From positions 13,391,489-13,455,488 of the forward strand of contig OX467090.1 in NCBI GenBank assembly GCA_950106755.1: DNA of 64,000 nt, given 5' to 3'. Below the pieces are notes generated by a model. It searched no databases. It saw only the letters and a list, made by a program, of their open reading frames with translations, and was not told the DNA's origin. Within the stretch, counting starts at the first letter, position 1; each line of letters starts with the position of its first letter. Source of the stretch: Climacium dendroides (taxonomy: Eukaryota; Streptophyta; Bryopsida; Hypnales; Climaciaceae). Position numbers and translations under genes: made by a program. This document shows, one piece after another, positions 59,486-64,000 of the stretch.

Positions 59486-61068
59486 TGGAGCTTTCTTGGC
59501 CTAAGGCCTGTGCTTTACAATAATTGGAACCCCTAAAAGAATGTAGGACCTGTTCCGTTCCATTTGTATCATACCTTTTCATGTACACCAGCCTGAGAAC
59601 ATTCAGCCTTGGCCCCTAAATCCGTGCTCCATCTGTGGGCATCCCCCCCATTGGTTGAAGAATGGAGCATTACTCCTGTTACAAGGGTTCTCACACATCA
59701 CTACTATACATATTGAGTCGGGGCAGTACTCCCTCAGCTGCCCTGAGACGTTTTCACTCAGGTACGCTAGTTCTTAACCCGAAGCGCCTGAACTCAAAAT
59801 ACGAAGTCCACTTGTAAATAAATTGGGAATTTCTGAAAACGTTCTACGTTCTCGAGCATGCTTTCTTCTTTCTTTATCGTCCTAGAAGCTACTCTATACG
59901 GGAGTCGCCATTTCTAGTCAATTAAGTCACTTCAGTGTTAACTCATGTGCTATTCTTGTGATTCCTGTTGTTAGTTTGCTATTGTTCATCAAGAACATGA
60001 AATCCAGCACTTTCGATACGAAATGCTCACTGATTCCAGGGGAGCTCAGTGGGTTGATAAAGCATGTACTCGTCACTTCCTAGATGAAAGTACCATTTTG
60101 TGAGGTTTTATTAGGTGCACTGACAGATGGCTGCGAATTTCGTGCAGACCTGTGGATGGTTCAATCGTGATAGGAGCGACTGCTACGGGACGAGAGGAGG
60201 CACTACAACTCCCAACCCAAAGCCATTGGGTTCAGTCCCTCCAGGCATGTCTGTCCTTACTGTAGGCTGTGTGATATTTGTGTAACATGAGCGTCACTAC
60301 TTGGTCTGATGCATGTGATGACTCACGTGGATCAATGAATTATTTTTGGACCTCTCGATTCATCACAACCCTATTCCAAGATTTTGTCGATCAACCTGCC
60401 CGAGTTTTCTTGAGAGTGATTTGGCATCAGCTTTAACTAATGTTCCTCGTGCTGCTACTTGTGCTCATGGCGTGTGCTGGTTGTGATTAATGTTCGACTA
60501 TCATCCTAGTTTTGGTTCACGTCGTAACTCAAGGCCTGTTGATCAGATGCCGAAATTTAGACCTTCGTAGAAACCACGATTTCAAATAGACAGCCTTAGA
60601 AACCTTACCGTCGAGCCCCCTTCAGTCCCCATTCCACACGACCAGCATTACAGCAAATAGTTCAAATTTAGAAAAACTCAGTGGTTTTATCACTTTCGGC
60701 GTCATACGGGAGGTAGAAGGTAAAATAGGTCAATTTGTACTCCATTGGCTTTAAAATCTATGTGGCAAAAGTAGTGTGTTGACGGAGAACCAGCCTCTAC
60801 ACTTTTAACTTTACGTAGTGTGGGTTTCCCAACTTATATGGGTTCATGTACATGTTATATAGGTAGTCTTGCTAGGATCTGTTTTTACGGAATGTGTACA
60901 ATATTGAGGGTTTTATTGCATCTTGGAGAATGTGGATTTCTTAATTGAATTGGCTCAACATAATAAGGTGTCCCCAAGAACGTGCCCACCCTAGGTAGAA
61001 TTAAAGTAGTAGTTCTTTGTAGTCTTAATAGACAAGTTTTTGAAGTTGTTGAAAACTTTCATGTCATC
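59486..61068. other. MED12 3' UTR and downstream flank
   Basis: GC-balanced sequence without another gene that I can support on either strand. A poly(A) signal candidate lies at 59,817. From about 60,720 composition becomes AT-richer. Confidence 0.45.
59817..59822 (+). terminator. candidate poly(A) signal of MED12
   Basis: AATAAA stands about 330 bases after the MED12 stop codon, within GC-balanced flank, a usual 3' UTR length. Plants use loose signals, so this is suggestive only. Confidence 0.4.
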
Positions 61069-61069
61069 G

Positions 61070-61196
61070 TATGCGGTTACACCAAGGCTAATACAGTACG
61101 ACGGATTCCATTAGAACTCTGAAGTTTAAGCGCCTTTGAGCCGGAATAGTACTCGGATGGGGTGACCTCAACTGGAAGTCCTGGTGTGCTGCATCC
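61070..61196 (+). pseudogene. decayed 5S rRNA copy
   Basis: The stretch follows plant 5S rRNA end to end: ATGCGGTTACACCA (5' end), GGATTCCATTAGAACTCTGA, AGTTTAAGCGCC (box A region), GAATAGTACTCGGATGGGG (box C region), TGACCTC and AAGTCCTGGTGTGCTGCAT (3' end). There are single-base insertions in both internal promoter boxes (AGTTTAAGC for AGTTAAGC; GGATGGGGTGACC for GGATGGGTGACC), several substitutions, and the copy is about 126 bases instead of about 120. A T run, a Pol III-type terminator, follows at about 61,207. A single diverged copy is a pseudogene or the head of a 5S-derived SINE rather than a working gene. Confidence 0.85.
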
Positions 61197-61383
61197 ATTT
61201 TTCAGGTTTTTTTTAGGGTTGAGTCAGTCTCGTTTGCCTGGTGAGCTATTCGTAGTGTACCCCCGATGTCTGGAATCAGAGTTATTGCTCTCTCGTTGAA
61301 AGCCCTTGCATACCTAAAGTAGTAGAGCCACGCATAACTGATCACTTAACCCTTCACCCTTAATTGATGAGCCGGTCTAACCC

Positions 61384-62082
61384 TTAACCCCCTTAAATGC
61401 TAGAGGCACCAAATTTTGGTGTTGACAATACTTTGAAGTTAAATAAAACTTAACCACTAGTTTATATTTTTGACGAATTCTTTTTGAAGTCTAGTTTTAG
61501 CATCAGAAAATCTGATTTTGAAAATGATTGATTATGATTTCTCTATTCAAGATTTTGTAGTCTAGTTTTAGCATCAGAAATCTGATTTTGAAAATGATTG
61601 ATTATGATTTCTCTATTCAAGATTTTGTGCAAGGGTGTTCATTGCAATCTTGACTTTCCATATTGTTGAGGGCTCTTGAAAATGAGCCTCAAATACACCA
61701 ACCTTGAAGAAAAAATCACATTAGAAATTCATTTAAAAAAATTGTAGAGTAGATTTTGAGAAGCCATAAATTGATTGGAATTACGTATGTGAGGCCTTTC
61801 AACCTCATATTTTTTTGGTGATCAATTTTTTAGATTTGACATGCAAAAAGAGAGTTGAAAGATTTTCATAGTTTTAACACCTTCATGAATAAATGTTATA
61901 ATCTTTCAATTCATAAATGATATTGTTGGATTTTCTTCTCCTACGTCTAATATATTTAGTTTGAATTTGTATGGTTATAATTTTTTTTAAATTGATACAA
62001 TTTATCAAAAATGTTGACTTTTTGTTCAATTTAAAGCAAATTCATAGGATCTCAAAATAGACCTTGGATATTTAGGGGTTAA
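61384..62082. mobile_element. 650-bp TTAACCCCTAAATG family, copy 3
   Basis: Starts TTAACCCCCTTAAATGCTAG and ends GGATATTTAGGGGTTAA. The interior matches copy 1 closely. It contains a private 71-base tandem duplication at 61,489-61,559 and 61,560-61,629 (unit beginning GTCTAGTTTTAGCATCAGAA), which explains its extra length (699 bases). It begins about 190 bases after the 5S copy. Confidence 0.85.
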
Positions 62083-62104
62083 CCTTCAAACACTAGTCTA
62101 ATCC

Positions 62105-62332
62105 TTAACCCTTAACCAACAAGCCAATCATTGTGGAAATCATCTATTTAGATACAATGTGGATTGTTGGCATAAAAAAATGCAAATGCACTTAATAGAA
62201 GACAAACTATTGTAGAAGACATTTCTTTTTCACATAAAATTTCAAAGATGAATAGTTGCACCTTTATCTTACATGAAGAGATTCCTTGTCATTAAGTGGT
62301 TGGAAAACGTCCTTGCGTCGTTTATGGGTTAA
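62105..62332. mobile_element. ~230-bp TTAACCC element with a partial second copy following
   Basis: TTAACCCTTAACCAACAAGC ... CGTCGTTTATGGGTTAA shares the interior order of the 8,040-9,046 copies (GGAAATCATC, AAATTTCAAAGATGAATAGT). A second copy lacking its left end follows at about 62,340-62,490 (GACTATGGAAATCATCCCTT, ACTTATTGGAAGTCAAACGA). This repeats the tandem arrangement seen at 8-9 kb. Confidence 0.8.
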
Positions 62333-62490
62333 AGAATAGATTGATTGGTGACTATGGAAATCATCCCTTTGGTTACCGTGTGAAAAAAATGCAAAAGCAC
62401 TTATTGGAAGTCAAACGATTGTAGAAGACCTTCCCTTTTCACAACAAAATTTCGAGGATGAATAGTTGTATTTCTATCCTACTAAAAGTA

Positions 62491-62810
62491 TTTTTTCTAA
62501 GCAAAAAGACAAAAATCAAATTTTTTGGTAATTTTATTCTTGAAATTGAAACTACTATGAATTTTGGAAGCCAAAAGTTGATCATATCTCTAATCCAATG
62601 TCTAAAGCCAAAAGTTGATCATATCTCTAATCCAATGTCTAAAGTGCTCAATTAATTGCCCATTCAAAGACTATTTTGGCTCTCAAAACCAAAAGTTGAT
62701 CATATCTCTAATCCAATGTCTAAAGCCAAAAGTTGATCATATCTCTAATCCAATGTCTAAAGTGCTCAATTAATTGCTCATTCAAAGACTATTTTGGCCC
62801 TCAAAACCAA
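62491..62810. repeat. MITE fragment carrying a 118-bp higher-order duplication of a 37-bp repeat
   Basis: 62,500-62,570 (AATTTTATTCTTGAAATTGA, CTACTATGAATTTTGGAAG) matches the interior of the MITEs at 12,958 and 15,986. Then CCAAAAGTTGATCATATCTC starts at 62,571, 62,608, 62,689 and 62,726. The spacing is 37, 81 and 37 bases, so a 37-base unit was duplicated first and the 118-base block second. Copies are nearly identical, which makes this recent. Confidence 0.85.
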
Positions 62811-63619
62811 AGACATGTGTCATGACATTGATGGTCAGAAGATGTTTGAAAACCAAGAATTATCCTCACCATCATCAATATTTCCACCACCGGTAGGCTA
62901 CTTGTCTTGTGGTTTGGGCCTCATTTTCTTCAATATATTCCATCCATGGATTGGATATTGTCAGTGCATGTCAGTATTGTTATCCTGGTTCCCGATCCAC
63001 TTGTAAAAGATGCAAGAAATGTGCAAACGCAAGGTCCAAATGGATACGTAACATTCTTAGAACCCCAATATCAGGCGTTGATACAAACGGTGAAATGACG
63101 CACAGGTCTACAAGTCGCAGTTTTTGTGCCACATTAGTATACTCTTGCAGAGTTTCCACATCCTGTTTTCAAATCTCCTGGCTGGACACTCTGATACCCT
63201 TATGAGAATATGAACATCTATGACTACCGCTCCAATTCTGCTTCAAAGGAGCAAAGAAGCTCTTGTTTCCTAATCCTGTTTCCTAATTCTGTTTCCTAGC
63301 TTCCTATCACACTCTACAGGTTCACATTTGGAGCACCAACTCTCAAATGGCAACTCCTCCTTTTTGCACTTTCAGTCCAAATCTAAGCTTGTTGCAAGGG
63401 CCATGTCATCGAGCAAACAAGCCTGCAAATAGGATTCCATTATAAGCTTTCCAACATGTATGAAAGAGTCATTTACACAACATCCATCAAGCCCGCACAA
63501 AGATTCCCACCTCCGTAGGGTTTGTTACCACAGTTGTTGGAACCACAGTAGACAAATGTGATGCTGAAAGGCAGTCATTGCAGACAGCTTTGATCATTCA
63601 GTTCTACAACCACCTGCAA
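62811..63619. other. intergenic, probable 3' flank of the edge gene
   Basis: No gene supported. A plus-strand frame at 62,909-63,205 contains a Cys-rich run (CQYCYPGSRSTCKRCKKC) with no known family. A 13-base triple repeat GTTTCCTAATCCT/ATTCT/GCTTC lies at about 63,264-63,302. Confidence 0.45.
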
Positions 63620-64000
63620 TCACCCGCAAATACTGATGGTCGAACTCAAGCTCGACGGCGGCAACAAACAACAATTCGGCGCCTGCTCGGAGCAACCCGT
63701 ATTCTCATTATAGGAGTATCTCAGACACCGAAACCTCTTGCAACACATCCGATCATAGATTTGTTTCCCAAACTCCAACCCCGGGCTCACAATCACGTCA
63801 CACGTCCACCCCCCTCGTTTCTTCATGGCCAAGAACAACGGCGTATAAATCTGTCCTTCAATGTAAAACCGTATTGCCACTCTTCCAGTCTTATTCAACC
63901 CTTGGAGAATCTCCTCCCTCATCGCAGTTGCCAGTTGAACCCCCGTCACCGACTGCCTGGAGGTCAGTGTCATCGTCTTGTTGTGAATCGGGTGGAACCC
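63620..64000 (-). CDS. probable LEA_2 / NDR1-HIN1-like (NHL) protein, 3' part only
   Basis: The minus-strand frame is open to the window edge (GFHPIHNKTMTLTSRQSVTG), so the N-terminus with any membrane anchor lies outside. The order of an HNKT-like turn, LATAMREEILQGLNKTGRVA, then IRFYIEGQIYTPLFLAMKKR and GGWTCDVIVSPG resembles the second half of the LEA_2 beta-sandwich found in plasma-membrane NHL proteins, where YxxGHxNTT, then V.VxVxGrVrxKvG and a final RVxC strand occur. The family call is from memory of the pattern and moderate. After the domain comes an unusual Cys-rich tail (MCCKRFRC, NENTGCSEQAPNCC) of about 45 residues. Stop at 63,620-63,622. Exact function is unknown. Confidence 0.55.
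   Translation of the reverse strand, partial: GFHPIHNKTMTLTSRQSVTGVQLATAMREEILQGLNKTGRVAIRFYIEGQIYTPLFLAMKKRGGWTCDVIVSPGLEFGKQIYDRMCCKRFRCLRYSYNENTGCSEQAPNCCLLPPSSLSSTISICG

Noticed and set aside
62909..63205. Cys-rich zinc-finger-like small protein
   Set aside because: Single unsupported frame with no known spacing, no splice context and competing frames.

Overview
The window is nuclear DNA of a land plant or close streptophyte relative. Genes are split by spliceosomal introns with GT..AG borders. The genes are plant-type: an LSD1-finger type I metacaspase, a plant-form MED12 and a plant HSP20-like protein. Plant telomere-like TTTAGGG motifs occur. Gene density is low and long AT-rich stretches are filled with decayed repeats. 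Species is not determined; a non-flowering plant (bryophyte, lycophyte or relative) is my guess only. No operon, CRISPR, tRNA or prokaryotic signal was seen.

Layout: 0-9.5 kb is a repeat graveyard (foldback, TTAACCC-bounded elements, PIF/Harbinger protein remnants, three tandem copies of a 230-bp element). 9.6-12.9 kb (+) is a six-exon serine racemase. 13-25.6 kb is gene-free and holds a 200-236 bp tandem array and several short inverted-repeat elements. 26.4-29.8 kb (+) is an HSP20-like alpha-crystallin protein with a long leader holding a 36-codon upstream ORF. 33.1-35.7 kb (-) is a five-exon type I metacaspase with about 3 kb of likely leader/promoter. 39-45.8 kb is repeats, including a 1.4-kb segment duplicated in tandem. 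47.0-59.5 kb (+) is Mediator subunit 12, whose 16 coding exons join in frame to 2,251 codons before the stop. 59.5-63.6 kb holds a decayed 5S rRNA copy and more repeats. The right edge carries the 3' part of a probable LEA_2/NHL-type gene (-).

The genes are unrelated housekeeping or regulatory genes: D-serine metabolism, a small-heat-shock-like fold, a cell-death-type protease and transcription through the Mediator kinase module. I see no joint system. The most unusual signal is in the repeats. Many unrelated non-autonomous elements share TTAACCC...GGGTTAA ends, which is what piggyBac-type TTAA target duplication would leave. A second set shares TAAGGTRG...CYACCTTA ends and looks mariner/Stowaway-like. 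All exon borders were read by eye from splice motifs, reading-frame continuity and remembered family similarity; no alignment or transcript was available.
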